Position numbers and translations under genes: made by a program. The notes under the pieces were generated by a model. It made no database searches, had not been told where the DNA came from, and saw nothing but the letters and a program-made list of their open reading frames with translations. Shown here in pieces: positions 1 through 7,551 of a stretch of 46,615 nucleotides of DNA. How positions within the stretch are numbered: position 1 is the first letter of the stretch; every line of letters starts with the position of its first letter. Source of the DNA: Pseudomonadota bacterium (lineage in GTDB: Bacteria; Myxococcota; Myxococcia; Myxococcales; Myxococcaceae); the NCBI GenBank assembly GCA_023423535.1, contig JAFAFL010000076.1:1-46615 (forward strand). Direction: 5' to 3'.

Positions 1-1038
1 CCCGGAGGCCGGCCGCGCAGCCGCCGCGAGCGCCTCGTCGAGCACCTGCCGCAGCTCGGCCAGGACTGCAGGGTCCAGCCCTTGGAGGTGCCGACGGTCG
101 ATGGTGATCCGGTCTGCCGTCACGCGCCACGGGCGCGCGGGGCTCGCCGGGGCCGCCTTCTCCTGGTCCGCCGCCGCCTCGGGCTTACGCCCGCTGATGG
201 CGGTGTCGACGTAGGTCGTAATGCGCCGAAGGCCCCAGTTCTCACTGAGGCACTGCTCGATGGCGCTGCGCACGCGCTCGTCGGCAGCCTTGGGGGCGCG
301 CTTCGCGAGCAGGTGCTTGTGGAGGCGCGCGAACTCCAGCGCCGCGAGCATGTCGAGCTTCCGGCTCTCCCGCTTCTCCTTGCCCTTCGACGTGGTCTCC
401 GGCTGGCCCTGGTCGTTGAGCACCGGCACGAGGATGCCGCTCGCCACTCCATCCCGGATGACAGCCGGTGCGCCCGCGAGCCGAAGGAGCCGCACCACGC
501 GCTGCTCGGGCTGGCTCGTCAGCTGCGCCACCTCCTTCGCGGTCTTCGCGGCCGACATGTCCCGGATGCGGACGAGCGCCTCCGCCTCTTCGATGGGGTT
601 GAGCGCGGCCCGGCGCGTGTTCTCCACGTATGCGTCGACGGCGAGGCGCGTGTCGTCCAGGGCGAGCTGGACGAAGCCCGGAATCGCGCTCCACCGCTCT
701 CGCTGCTCGGGTTCCGCCGCCCGGTCCCGCAGGAGCCGGTACGCCGCACGCCGGCGATGGCCCGCGACGATGATGTAGCGCCCATCGGCCTTCGGCCGGA
801 TCGCGATGGGCTGCAGGAGGCCGTCTCGCTCCAGGGAGGACGCGAGCTCCTCGAGCTCCGTCGGGTCCATCGAGACGCGCGGCTGGTAGGGGTTGTCGTC
901 CAGTTCGTCGAGGAGGACGTGCCGCAGCTCCCCCTGCTGAACGACCGGCGAGGACGGCGCGGTCGCGCCGGCACGAGCCGGGGTCAGGACATCTTCAAGC
1001 GAACCACCACCGGACTTGTCGAGCTTATAGGTTCCCAC
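1..1038 (-). CDS. parB: ParB-family partition protein (cut by the window edge)
   Basis: Centromere-binding partner of the ParA just upstream. The frame begins at a GTG (1036-1038) that overlaps the end of parA by 14 nt and stays open for 346 codons to base 1. Seen in the translation: NPYQPR at residues 49-54, GLLQPI at 74-79 and AGHRRR at 92-97, the hallmark boxes of the ParB/Spo0J N-terminal (CTPase) domain, followed by a helix-turn-helix region around 150-190. The C-terminal end is missing here, but joining the window ends through their shared 11 bases adds 14 codons and a stop (46560-46604), giving about 360 residues, a normal ParB length. Role and partner follow from family knowledge. The start is inferred from the overlap. 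Confidence 0.9.
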   Translation of the reverse strand, partial: MGTYKLDKSGGGSLEDVLTPARAGATAPSSPVVQQGELRHVLLDELDDNPYQPRVSMDPTELEELASSLERDGLLQPIAIRPKADGRYIIVAGHRRRAAYRLLRDRAAEPEQRERWSAIPGFVQLALDDTRLAVDAYVENTRRAALNPIEEAEALVRIRDMSAAKTAKEVAQLTSQPEQRVVRLLRLAGAPAVIRDGVASGILVPVLNDQGQPETTSKGKEKRESRKLDMLAALEFARLHKHLLAKRAPKAADERVRSAIEQCLSENWGLRRITTYVDTAISGRKPEAAADQEKAAPASPARPWRVTADRITIDRRHLQGLDPAVLAELRQVLDEALAAAARPASG

Positions 1039-1801
1039 GGGCAATCACCTCTTCTGCGAGACGGTTGTACTGCTCTGCTGCACGGCTCTTCGGCGCGTGA
1101 AGGACGATGGGGATGCCGCGCCCGGCGGCCTCACGGATGGCGGCGCTGCGACTGATGAAGGTGCTGAAGACGAGTTCGCCGAAGACGTCGCCCAGCATCG
1201 TCAGCAGCTTCTTCGGCACCGCCTCCGTCTCCGCATGGAAGGTCGGAAGCACGCCAAGGATGCGCGTCGCGGGCTCCAGCTCCAGGCGGACGTTGTCGGC
1301 GAAGCGCTGGAGGGAGCGCGCGCCCATGACGGCCTCGTAGGCGAGCTCGACCGGGATGAGGATGTCGGGGCACGCGGCGACGGCGTTGAGCGCCATCATG
1401 CCGAGCGTGGGGCCGCAGTCGGTGAGGACGTAATCGTAGTCGTGCTCGACGGGCCGCAGCGCCATCGAGAGCCTGCGCGGCCCCGAGAGGATGTTGTCGA
1501 GGAGCCGCTTCTCCAGGAGCGCCATGGCCTCGGTCGAGGGCAGGACGTCGAGGCCGGGAAGAAGCTGGTCGCGCTGCGGAGCGAAGCTCCCCTCCCCCAG
1601 GGTGAACTCGGCGGCGCCGTAGAGGCCGGGCTCGTTGACCTTCACAGCGAGCCCGAGCACCTGCGAGCAGTTCTTCTGGTAGTCGAAGTCGATGACCAGC
1701 ACCCGCTTGCCCCGCTGCGCCAGCGCGACAGCGAGGTTGGCGACTGTGGTCGTTTTCGCGACCCCACCCTTCTGGTTCACCACGGCGATGCGTCGTGCCA
1801 C
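1025..1801 (-). CDS. parA: ParA-family partition ATPase
   Basis: Deviant-Walker ATPase of 258 residues that would position the plasmid together with ParB. The N-terminus reads MARRIAVVNQKGGVAKTTT, with signature Lys11 and P-loop Lys16. Further on are VLVIDFD (Walker A') and DYVLTDCGPT (Walker B region). There is no N-terminal HTH extension, so it resembles Soj/chromosomal-type ParA rather than long P1-type ParA. The start is GTG at 1799-1801 with an AAGGAG motif 8 nt upstream. It is the first gene of the parA-parB operon, and a terminator (1888-1914) separates it from the second partition cassette upstream. Confidence 0.95.
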   Translation of the reverse strand: MARRIAVVNQKGGVAKTTTVANLAVALAQRGKRVLVIDFDYQKNCSQVLGLAVKVNEPGLYGAAEFTLGEGSFAPQRDQLLPGLDVLPSTEAMALLEKRLLDNILSGPRRLSMALRPVEHDYDYVLTDCGPTLGMMALNAVAACPDILIPVELAYEAVMGARSLQRFADNVRLELEPATRILGVLPTFHAETEAVPKKLLTMLGDVFGELVFSTFISRSAAIREAAGRGIPIVLHAPKSRAAEQYNRLAEEVIARGNL

Positions 1802-1887
1802 GTCGTCTCCTTGCGTTCTTTTCGTACTCCTTTCGCATCATTCGCAATCCGTAATCAAGTCGTTTTCAGCAACAGCCCGCTGCGGGC

Positions 1888-1914
1888 AAAAAAAAAGGCG
1901 CCCAAGCGGGCGCC
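1888..1914 (-). terminator. Rho-independent terminator after the second partition cassette
   Basis: On the minus strand GGCGCCC-GCTT-GGGCGCC forms a 7-bp perfect GC stem followed directly by nine T. It lies 26 nt past the stop of the gene at 1940-2413 and upstream of parA, so it ends the parA2 operon. Confidence 0.9.
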
Positions 1915-1939
1915 TTCGGAGAGGTCGTGGGGGCCTGGT

Positions 1940-2413
1940 TCAGCGCTGCAGGTAGAGCACGACGGCCTCGGCAACGAGGTCGCTCACATCCCGCTCCTCC
2001 TCGACCGCGCGCATCGCCAACTGCTTCGAGAGCGAGACCTCGAGGTAGACGCTGTGCTGGCGGACTGCGCGGCCATCCGTCCGCTGCAGGGTGCGACGGC
2101 CACCGGCTTTCGGAGCGGCCGCGGGGGCAGCCGCGGCCGTACGACGCGCGCGCGCATCCCCGGAGCTGGCGATGGGCCGGGATCGCGCGGGGGCCGATGC
2201 ACTCGCCGGCGCCGCAGGCGCCTCCTGGGGCAGCTCAGCCACCGCCACCGCACCCTGCTCGACCACGGGCTCCGACGGCACCGCCACGAGCGCGGGGCGC
2301 GCAGCGTCCAGCGAAGCCGGTGCCGCGAGCGGCGCCTGGCCTCCCTCGACAAAAGCGGTCAGCGCTGCAGTCGGCGCGCGGAAAGAGATGGTGGGCTTCT
2401 TCGAGTTAGCCAT
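1940..2413 (-). CDS. Small DNA-binding partner of the second ParA (RHH/ParG-like, inferred)
   Basis: 157 residues. The N-terminal two thirds are Ala/Pro-rich and look disordered. The last ~45 residues (from RAVRQHSVYLEVSLSKQLA to AEAVVLYLQR) have the strand-helix-helix look of a ribbon-helix-helix domain. The ATG at 2411-2413 sits inside the last codons of parA2 (ATGGCTAA, 8-nt overlap), so the two are translationally coupled. A ParA/ParF-type ATPase followed by a small RHH protein is the known type Ib partition layout, which is the basis for the role. The fold is inferred from sequence pattern only. A longer upstream start is open but would lie inside parA2. Confidence 0.7.
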   Translation of the reverse strand: MANSKKPTISFRAPTAALTAFVEGGQAPLAAPASLDAARPALVAVPSEPVVEQGAVAVAELPQEAPAAPASASAPARSRPIASSGDARARRTAAAAPAAAPKAGGRRTLQRTDGRAVRQHSVYLEVSLSKQLAMRAVEEERDVSDLVAEAVVLYLQR

Positions 2414-3074
2414 GGGCGAGGAGCCTTTCGGACTGGCGGGTGTTGAGAGCAAGGACTTCGTCGGTGATGGCGCGGAGCTCCCGGGCAGCCGCGTCCGCGG
2501 GTGCGTACTGGGCCACGCCACATCCGGCCGCGAGCGCCTCCTGCCAGGCGACGCGGTAGGTGGTTTCGGCGCTCAACAGGGGCAGAGGCGCCGTTGCGGC
2601 CACGTCGCGCGCACTCTTACCCAGCGACGTCCGCGGGAGCTTCCGGGTGATGACGAGCCGCGCCTGAAGGTCCGGTCGGAGAATCTGCGCCTCTTGCACG
2701 GCCTCGAGCGTCTGCGTGACGCCCCACGCATCCGCGGCGCTCTGCCCCACGGGCACGAGCGCGAGGTCGGCGACCATCAGCGCAGCGCGCTGGACGTCCC
2801 CGAGGCGTCCAGGGGTGTCGATGACGACGTAGTCGAAGCTCCGCGCGAGGGTGGGGAGCTGGTCCGGCCGGTACATGTCCTTCCCGAGGGCGACGATGCT
2901 CGGTGCGGCCTGTCCGGTCTCTGCCGCAACTTCGCCGGTCACGCGGAGCGTGCCCTGCGGATCGGCGTCGACGGCGAGCACTCGGTGGCCGCGCGCCTGG
3001 AGCTCCCAGGCGAGTGAGATGGCGAGCGTGGACTTCCCCACCCCGCCCTTCTGCGAAACGAAGGCGATGATCAT
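2406..3074 (-). CDS. Second ParA/ParF-like partition ATPase
   Basis: 222-residue deviant-Walker ATPase beginning MIIAFVSQKGGVGKST (signature Lys9, P-loop Lys15), with VLAVDADPQGT and YVVIDTPGRLGD as the next nucleotide-binding boxes. It is shorter than the first ParA and of the small type Ib (ParF/MinD-like) class. The chosen ATG (3072-3074) aligns with the family's N-terminus; an open frame continues 16 codons upstream without a better start. No strong Shine-Dalgarno is seen. Its 3' end overlaps its partner gene, and its 5' side faces the T-poor repeat tract 3123-3642, which is a candidate centromere and operator for this cassette. Confidence 0.9.
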   Translation of the reverse strand: MIIAFVSQKGGVGKSTLAISLAWELQARGHRVLAVDADPQGTLRVTGEVAAETGQAAPSIVALGKDMYRPDQLPTLARSFDYVVIDTPGRLGDVQRAALMVADLALVPVGQSAADAWGVTQTLEAVQEAQILRPDLQARLVITRKLPRTSLGKSARDVAATAPLPLLSAETTYRVAWQEALAAGCGVAQYAPADAAARELRAITDEVLALNTRQSERLLAHG

Positions 3075-3122
3075 GGACGGGGACTCTACGCCGGTCACCT
3101 GACCCCGCAAGTTCCTGACCAC

Positions 3123-3642
3123 TCAGACCCTCAACGCGCCGAACCGCCAGCGCCCCAGCAGCGCAGCGCCCCAGGCGCCAGACACCTCAACCACTGGCAC
3201 CGCCAGCCACCCGAGGCGCTAAGGACGCAGGCGGCCAGGACCCCAAACCCCGAGCACCTTAGAGCCTCGACACCTCGGCAACGGAACACGCTGCAACCCT
3301 GGACGGCCAACGCCTCGGCAGCCCGAGCTGTCACCCACCCGAGCACGCAGCGCGCCAGACACCCGAACTGCCAGCAGCGCAGCCGCCCGAGCCCTCAAAC
3401 AGCCAGCACGCCAGCAACCCGGAGGGTTGAAACCTCAGAGCGCCGAGAGTCCAGCGGCGCAGGTCGCCAAAACCTCAGCGCCTCAAGACCTCGAAGGTGC
3501 AAGACCCTGGACCGCGGAACGCCCAACGCCCCAGACGTCCGCGCCCCTGAGGTGGTGGACGCCTGAAACCTCAGCGCATCAAAGACCCAGCGGCCGAGGC
3601 CTTCAGCACCTCCGGCGCTCGAACTGCCGAGGGGTCAGGAAC
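3123..3642. repeat. Gene-free, T-poor degenerate repeat tract
   Basis: About 520 nt with no credible gene. The plus strand is C/A-rich and poor in T, and short motifs recur with variation: AAACCTCAGMGC occurs near 3431, 3472 and 3568, and CCTCGGCA, GCCAGC, CCCGAG and CCTCAA recur many times at roughly 10-11 nt steps. Open frames on both strands have repeat-driven composition. It lies directly upstream of the second ParA cassette, so a partition centromere is a reasonable guess, but nothing here proves it. Confidence 0.6.
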
Positions 3643-3972
3643 TCAGGCTGCGCGAGCTCGCGCGCGGCAACCCTTGCACCACGACTGCGGCAGACGCTCT
3701 CCTCGGAGAATGCGCCACCCAAAGTCCGCGTCGACGTCGCCGCAGTGACCGCAGTGGGGGCAGCGGGTCGTCGACGGTGCTGCAACGGCATCTGCGCCCT
3801 CCACGCGCACCGCGTCGGCGGTCAGACGGAGAGCGTCCTTGAAGGATGAGGCGTTCAGCGTATTCGACCGCGTCCGGCCGCCCTCGCCGTACAGCGTCAC
3901 CACGTCGATGCCGCCGAAGAGGACGTGCTGCTCGACGACGCGAGGCGGAAGGGTGGCGCGGGTGCGGCTCAT
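3643..3972 (-). CDS. Small zinc-ribbon protein
   Basis: 109 residues. The C-terminal 40 residues carry a CPHCGHCGDV motif and a later SWCKGCRA, which gives two CxxC knuckles about 25 residues apart around FGWRILRGERLPQ. That is a treble-clef/zinc-ribbon pattern seen in small phage and plasmid proteins that may bind nucleic acid. The N-terminal half (VLFGGIDVVTLYGEGG) has no recognisable motif. It is the last gene of a run read 4534 to 3643 on the minus strand. The function is not known. Confidence 0.7.
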   Translation of the reverse strand: MSRTRATLPPRVVEQHVLFGGIDVVTLYGEGGRTRSNTLNASSFKDALRLTADAVRVEGADAVAAPSTTRCPHCGHCGDVDADFGWRILRGERLPQSWCKGCRARARAA

Positions 3973-4053
3973 GCTGGGGAGACATACGTCGAGCCTCTGA
4001 CGTTGCAGCTCGGGGCCGCGCGTCCGGACGCGAGGCGTGGATGCCTTGGTGCG

Positions 4054-4248
4054 TCAGGCCTGCCGTGCGCGCGGAGGTGTGGGCGCGTAGAAGGTCCGGC
4101 CTCCATTCGGGGCACGGTAGCGGCACCTGTCTGCGCCGTGATCAGCCGGGCCGCACCACGGGCAGTGATAGGGGGCGTTGTTCCGGTCGACCTCAGGCTG
4201 ATCCGCGGGCGTGCCGCGGACCACTGCAGGGGGCGTTTCGGAAGGCAT
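4054..4248 (-). CDS. Small Cys/His-containing hypothetical protein
   Basis: 64 residues. The centre reads YHCPWCGPADHGADRCRYR, so a CxxC followed by His and Cys could bind one metal ion. It sits 22 nt after the preceding gene of the same operon and 81 nt before the zinc-ribbon gene. Short length and lack of a recognised family make the call tentative. Support comes from its position in a collinear operon and from a non-random composition unlike the overlapping frames. Confidence 0.5.
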   Translation of the reverse strand: MPSETPPAVVRGTPADQPEVDRNNAPYHCPWCGPADHGADRCRYRAPNGGRTFYAPTPPRARQA

Positions 4249-4270
4249 GTGGTCCGGGGGTGGGTGGCGG

Positions 4271-4534
4271 CTAGAAGCAGTCGCCGGTCGCCACGAGGTA
4301 GCGGATGGAGAGGTCCTCGAGGATGTGCAGCTCGGAGAGGACCTCCGGGTCGGCGCCCAGGTCGCGCAGCTCGTGGAGGAGGACCTCGTTGAAGAACTGC
4401 GAGGGGGTGATGCCGGCGTCGTGCGCGGCGAAGTAGTCCTGGTGGGGAAGGTCGGTGACGCTGAGGCCCACCTTGCTCGTTACGAGCGTGTCCACCTCGT
4501 TCATCCAGGCACTGAAGGTCATGCTGTACGCCAT
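4271..4534 (-). CDS. 87-aa hypothetical protein, first gene behind a hairpin leader
   Basis: Begins MAYSMTFSAWMNEVD and ends YLVATGDCF; acidic and probably helical. The layout (short N-terminal TFSxWM segment, DLPH, then a TPSQFFNEVL helix) recalls small phage/plasmid proteins annotated DUF5419, but I cannot verify that. The ATG (4532-4534) has GAGGAG 9 nt upstream. The frame is open further 5', but that extension would run through the conserved hairpin leader (4564-4603), so the internal ATG is preferred. It leads an operon with the genes at 4054-4248 and 3643-3972. Confidence 0.75.
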   Translation of the reverse strand: MAYSMTFSAWMNEVDTLVTSKVGLSVTDLPHQDYFAAHDAGITPSQFFNEVLLHELRDLGADPEVLSELHILEDLSIRYLVATGDCF

Positions 4535-4563
4535 GTGCGGTTGCTCCTCGAAATGTGCGGCCA

Positions 4564-4686
4564 GCTCGTCAGCCGCTTCGCCCAAGAAGCGCGGCTGACG
4601 AGCGGCCGGAGCTCCCGCGCAGCCGTCGTGAAGCGCAGTGGGCCAAGGCAACGGCCATGACAGCGCCGTGTGCTGGCGGGGCCGTT
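4564..4686 (-). promoter_or_regulatory. Hairpin leader, copy 1 (upstream of the 87-aa gene)
   Basis: A perfect 13-bp inverted repeat (4564-4576 / 4591-4603) has its loop reading GCTTCTTGGGCGAA in the gene's sense. The hairpin ends 30 nt before the ATG. About 60 nt further upstream is a box (about 4649-4686) reading CAGCACACGGCGCTGTCATG, similar to the boxes of copies 2, 3 and 5. The four boxes lie 126-134 nt before their start codons. It is either a structured 5' UTR or a promoter region, possibly a single-strand promoter. Confidence 0.65.
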
Positions 4687-4800
4687 CGCCGCGGCCTCGC
4701 GCGAAACAGGCGGAGCGGGGGCACCAGAGAGGAGCGGCCCCGGGCGGGATGGCTGGCCGTGCGGCCGGGGGAGGGGAGAGATCCGGGCCGGCGGGGGGGC

Positions 4801-5154
4801 TCAGCCGAAGTCGATAGTGCCTTCAGGCTGCAGCTGAGTGAGCGCGAGCAGCTGCTCGGTACGGAGCAGGAGGTAGCCGACGGGTCGGCCGGAGTCGTAG
4901 ACGGTGCAACGGGAGGGCCGGCGGTCCACGCGAGGAGGGGTGCCGGGATCCTCGTTTCGCGCGACGTTCGTCCACAGGCGTCGGCGGCAACGCGCTGCGA
5001 GCTCCGAGCTGGAGACCGACCCGGTCAGGAACTCCCCCGGCTCGAGCCCGAGCCATTCGAGGAGTGCGCGGGCGTTCACGTTGCTGACGTTGACGTAGGT
5101 GGACGAGTCCTCCCAGTCGACGTCGAGGCCGCGAACGCTGAAGGTGACCGTCAT
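4801..5154 (-). CDS. 117-aa hypothetical protein
   Basis: Begins MTVTFSVRGLDVDWED and ends LQPEGTIDFG. The middle (NVNARALLEWLGLEPGEFLTG) is similar in style to small plasmid proteins of unknown role. The ATG at 5152-5154 shares one base with the stop of the preceding gene (TAATG) and has GGAGGTG just upstream, so the pair is translationally coupled. No membrane segment or catalytic motif is visible. I do not recognise the family. Confidence 0.75.
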   Translation of the reverse strand: MTVTFSVRGLDVDWEDSSTYVNVSNVNARALLEWLGLEPGEFLTGSVSSSELAARCRRRLWTNVARNEDPGTPPRVDRRPSRCTVYDSGRPVGYLLLRTEQLLALTQLQPEGTIDFG

Positions 5155-5363
5155 TAGGCACCTCCTGCGGGAAGGGCAGTCTCGGAGGGCGTCCGCAGGT
5201 GCAGTCGGCCGTCCATCGGGAGGACGTCGAGGTGCACGTTGATGGAGCCGTCGTGGTTGACGACTGCGTAGCCGGCGCGAATCCAGATGGTGTTGCCGTT
5301 GACGGTGCGGATGCTGAAGACCTGGAGGCGAGTCCCGGGATCGAGGGGCGTGCCGATGCGCAT
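5154..5363 (-). CDS. 69-aa protein of a small repeated family (paralogue A)
   Basis: The core reads IWIRAGYAVVNHDGSINVHL followed by DVLPMDGRLHLRTPSE. The same pattern (aromatic-x3-G-x4-x-D/N-G-x4-L-x-x-LP-x-x-x-L-x-L-x3-E) recurs in the proteins at 12238-12480 and 42475-42684, so the plasmid carries three paralogues. It looks like a short all-beta domain. The function is unknown to me. The ATG at 5361-5363 has AAAGGAA upstream and is preceded by hairpin leader copy 2. It is coupled to the 117-aa gene. Confidence 0.8.
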   Translation of the reverse strand: MRIGTPLDPGTRLQVFSIRTVNGNTIWIRAGYAVVNHDGSINVHLDVLPMDGRLHLRTPSETALPAGGA

Positions 5364-5394
5364 GTGTTCCTTTCGATGTCGGAGGCGGCCTGCG

Positions 5395-5513
5395 GTGCCG
5401 CTCTCGCCCCACGCGGAGCGGCACGCCAGGCGCCTGCAGCAGCCCCGGCCGAGCGCGACTCCCGCGGGAGCGCACGGCAGGGCAGCGCCCGTGACAGCGC
5501 TGTTTGCTGGCCG
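5395..5513 (-). promoter_or_regulatory. Hairpin leader, copy 2
   Basis: Arms GTGCCGCTC / GAGCGGCAC (5395-5403, 5416-5424) enclose a 12-nt loop that reads CGCGTGGGGCGA in the gene's sense. The hairpin ends 32 nt before the ATG of the 69-aa gene. The upstream box near 5482-5513 contains AAACAGCGCTGTCACG, whose core ACAGCGCTGT is a perfect palindrome. The arms differ from those of the other copies while the GGGCGA loop end is kept. Confidence 0.7.
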
Positions 5514-5601
5514 CGGGCGCGTGCGCGCTCCCACGGGACGATGAGGCGCCGTCTCGGCCGGGGCGAACGAACACAGAAGGGTCCAGCTCGCCTGATGCCG
5601 G

Positions 5602-5640
5602 CCTTATGTAGCGGACGACGGGCGACGTTGCTACATAAGG
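5602..5640. promoter_or_regulatory. 11-bp inverted repeat over the start region of the 5645 gene
   Basis: CCTTATGTAGC and GCTACATAAGG with a 17-nt spacer. The AAGG at the end of the right arm is the only Shine-Dalgarno-like sequence before the ATG at 5645, so folding would hide it in RNA; as DNA it could be an operator. The same 11-bp arms recur with a 15-nt spacer at 10162-10198. Confidence 0.75.
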
Positions 5641-5644
5641 TTCC

Positions 5645-6037
5645 ATGCCCAGCCGACGCGAGACGGAGAAGGTGCTCAAGCAGCTGCTCGAAACGGCCTC
5701 GGCGACGGACCTGGCGCAGCGTGCCGCCGCAATTGAGGCGGCCGTCCGCCGCCGAGCTGGTGAGGCGGGTGAGGGGCGTGGTGGTGGCGCCTCGCGCACG
5801 ACGTTGCTGGAGACCGCGCACGACGAGGTGACCTATCGGCTGCAGGAGATTCGCTGCGGGCGCGCGTGCCGGTGTCAGGAGGGCTATCTGCACGGGCCCT
5901 ACTGGTACGGGTTCTGGCGCAGCGCGAACGGGAGGATGCGGTCCGTCTACATCGGGAAGAAGTTGCGGAGGCTGGAGCGAGGAGAGGCAGAGAAGGTGAA
6001 GGAGGACCTCGCCGAAGCGCGGCGCGACGGCGGGTGA
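5645..6037 (+). CDS. 130-aa protein with GPYWYGFW motif (DUF6788-like)
   Basis: Basic protein. The N-terminal ~55 residues are helical (KVLKQLLETASATDLAQRAA). The C-terminal part contains CRCQEGYLHGPYWYGFWR and then RSVYIGKKLRRLE. The 'HGPYWY-x-W-x(5-8)-RS-x-YIGK' pattern is common in small proteins of mobile elements, many annotated DUF6788; the role is unknown. It is the only plus-strand gene among minus-strand neighbours, begins 4 nt after the inverted repeat and converges with the ArdC gene. It may be an autoregulated accessory gene (inference). Confidence 0.75.
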   Translation: MPSRRETEKVLKQLLETASATDLAQRAAAIEAAVRRRAGEAGEGRGGGASRTTLLETAHDEVTYRLQEIRCGRACRCQEGYLHGPYWYGFWRSANGRMRSVYIGKKLRRLERGEAEKVKEDLAEARRDGG

Positions 6038-6068
6038 GCCGCGGCCGCGCCGGCGCAACCACGCGTCG

Positions 6069-7001
6069 TCAGGCGGCCTCTGCGGCTTCGTCCACCTCCG
6101 TCGCCGCATCGCAGAGGGCATCAAGAAGCGTCGTTGCCGCCCTGGCGATGCGGGTCCCGCTGCGCTCGACGAGCCGGAGAGCGTCGTCCCCGGCCGCCCA
6201 TCCGGCCACATAGGGGAAGCTGTAGGTCCCGCTGTCGATGCCCAGGGCGTGGCAGACGACGAACGCGGTGCTTTCGGCCTCGACCTCCCGCTCCGGCCGG
6301 GAGTGCGGGTCGCCGAGGGGGTGGAGGAGGGCGTGCGCGAGCTCGTGGCAGAGGGTGCGGAACTGCTGGGCCCGGCTGCGGCCGCTCGTGATGACCACGA
6401 TCCGCTGGGTCGCCGGCACGTACCAGCCGTTCGCGTCGGGATGGTCGCCGGGAGCCCGCTCGCGGAGCTCGAGGCCCTGGACCTCCGGGAGGGTGGCGGC
6501 TACCGCGCGGAGCTTCTCGAGGCTGCTGGCGAAGGCTTCGTCACCCGCGATGTCCGGGAGCGTGAAGGAGGGGAGGGGATCGCCCTCGGTCTGCTCCTCG
6601 GTGAAAACAGGGAGGAGGCGGAAGCCCGCCAGCCGCTTCGCCGGCTCCTCCTCCGAGCCCGCCGAGCTGCTGCTGTCGGCGTCCTCGGTGCGCCGGCGGA
6701 ACACCGGGGCGAGGATGTGCACGGCCTTCTCGCCCTTGCGGACGTGGCGCCCCATCCGCAGCCAGGCCTGGAAGGTCGCGACCCGCTGCGCGGCCGGCCG
6801 ACTGGACAGGACGAGGAGGATGTTGCCGAAGCTCAACCGCGTGATGGACAGCGCTCCCGCGTGCGCCATGGCCCGCAGGACCTGCTGCCAGTCGTCTGAG
6901 GACTGAAGCTTCCTGAGCCCCTCGTCGAGTGCAGCCCGCGCGCCCTCGAGCTTCTGCTGCTTTCCCTCCAGCCACGCCTCCTTGTCGAACTTCTTTGCCA
7001 T
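6069..7001 (-). CDS. ardC: ArdC-type antirestriction protein with M78-like metallopeptidase domain
   Basis: 310 residues. The N-terminal ~110 residues (SFGNILLVLSSRPAA, AWLRMGRHVRKGEKA) match the ArdC/DUF1738 single-strand-DNA-binding domain. The C-terminal half holds a zinc-peptidase site, HELAH at 219-223 with a downstream EAES glutamate near 242. ArdC proteins protect incoming plasmid DNA from type I restriction. The ATG at 6999-7001 has CAGGAG upstream. The frame is open ~400 codons further 5', but that part runs antisense through the leader and the micro-ORF repeats and is not protein-like. An acidic Ser-rich insertion (DADSSSSAGSEEE) separates the domains. Confidence 0.88.
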   Translation of the reverse strand: MAKKFDKEAWLEGKQQKLEGARAALDEGLRKLQSSDDWQQVLRAMAHAGALSITRLSFGNILLVLSSRPAAQRVATFQAWLRMGRHVRKGEKAVHILAPVFRRRTEDADSSSSAGSEEEPAKRLAGFRLLPVFTEEQTEGDPLPSFTLPDIAGDEAFASSLEKLRAVAATLPEVQGLELRERAPGDHPDANGWYVPATQRIVVITSGRSRAQQFRTLCHELAHALLHPLGDPHSRPEREVEAESTAFVVCHALGIDSGTYSFPYVAGWAAGDDALRLVERSGTRIARAATTLLDALCDAATEVDEAAEAA

Positions 7002-7030
7002 CGCCTGCTCCTGGTGACGGGGCGACGGGA

Positions 7031-7145
7031 GCGCCGCCCTCGCCCCGGCCGGGGCGGCGCGCCAGGGCCCGGTAAACCGCAGGGGCGGCACCAGCCGACC
7101 GCCCTCGCGCGGAAGCGGCAGCGGCCGTGACGGGCTGTCGTTCGC
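7031..7145 (-). promoter_or_regulatory. Hairpin leader, copy 3 (upstream of ardC)
   Basis: Arms GCGCCGCCC / GGGCGGCGC (7031-7039, 7052-7060) with a 12-nt loop that reads CGGCCGGGGCGA in the gene's sense. The hairpin ends 30 nt before the ardC ATG. The upstream box near 7118-7145 (GACAGCCCGTCACGGCCGCT) aligns with boxes of copies 1, 2 and 5 at the same distance. Beyond it, 7146-7306 shows nothing I can name. Confidence 0.65.
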
Positions 7146-7306
7146 CCGGCGCGAGCCGATGCACGAGGGCGGAGAGGCGCCTCTGGTGCCGCCACGGCGG
7201 TCTGGGAGCAGGGAAGGGGATGAGACGAGACGGAGCGGAGGAGGGGAGGGCGAGCAGGCTCCGCGGGCCACGCCGAGCTGTCCACGAAGGGCTCGAGGAG
7301 CGCGCG

Positions 7307-7440
7307 TGCTGCACGCCCGCGCTTCGGAACTCCGGTGACACGCACGAACGCCCTGCGAGGAGGGGGCGCCCCTTCGGGGCGCGGCTACGCCGCTCGTGTG
7401 CTCGCCCAATGCGCAGCAGCTCTCCGAACGCGCCGGGTGC
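7307..7440 (+). repeat. Dispersed GC-rich hairpin repeat, copy 1
   Basis: Contains a TGCTGCACGCCCGCG block at 7307-7321 and a longer block at 7355-7407 with two strong hairpins: GCGCCCC-TTC-GGGGCGC and GCGGC-TAC-GCCGC. The same arrangement is found at 10137-10283 (same orientation) and, inverted, at 42322-42436. It is probably a REP-like extragenic element. It lies between the ardC leader and the first micro-ORF. Confidence 0.65.
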
Positions 7441-7551
7441 TGATTCGACGGCGGCAGAGGGACCGGGTGGTCGGCGCCGGAAGCTGTCCCCCGGGCGTCG
7501 GAGGCTGCTCGCAACCTTCTCTCTGCGTGTACGCATCTACGAGGTGGCTCC

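Noticed and set aside
82..1155. 357-residue plus-strand frame opposite parB
   Set aside because: Shadow of parB/parA: Arg/Leu-rich, no start signal, while the minus-strand frame carries all ParB boxes.
1097..2446. 449-residue plus-strand frame opposite parA
   Set aside because: Shadow frame that crosses the terminator at 1888-1914 and two convincing minus-strand genes.
3427..3849. 140-residue plus-strand frame in the repeat tract
   Set aside because: Composition follows the degenerate repeats and it overlaps the zinc-ribbon gene on the other strand. No ribosome-binding site.
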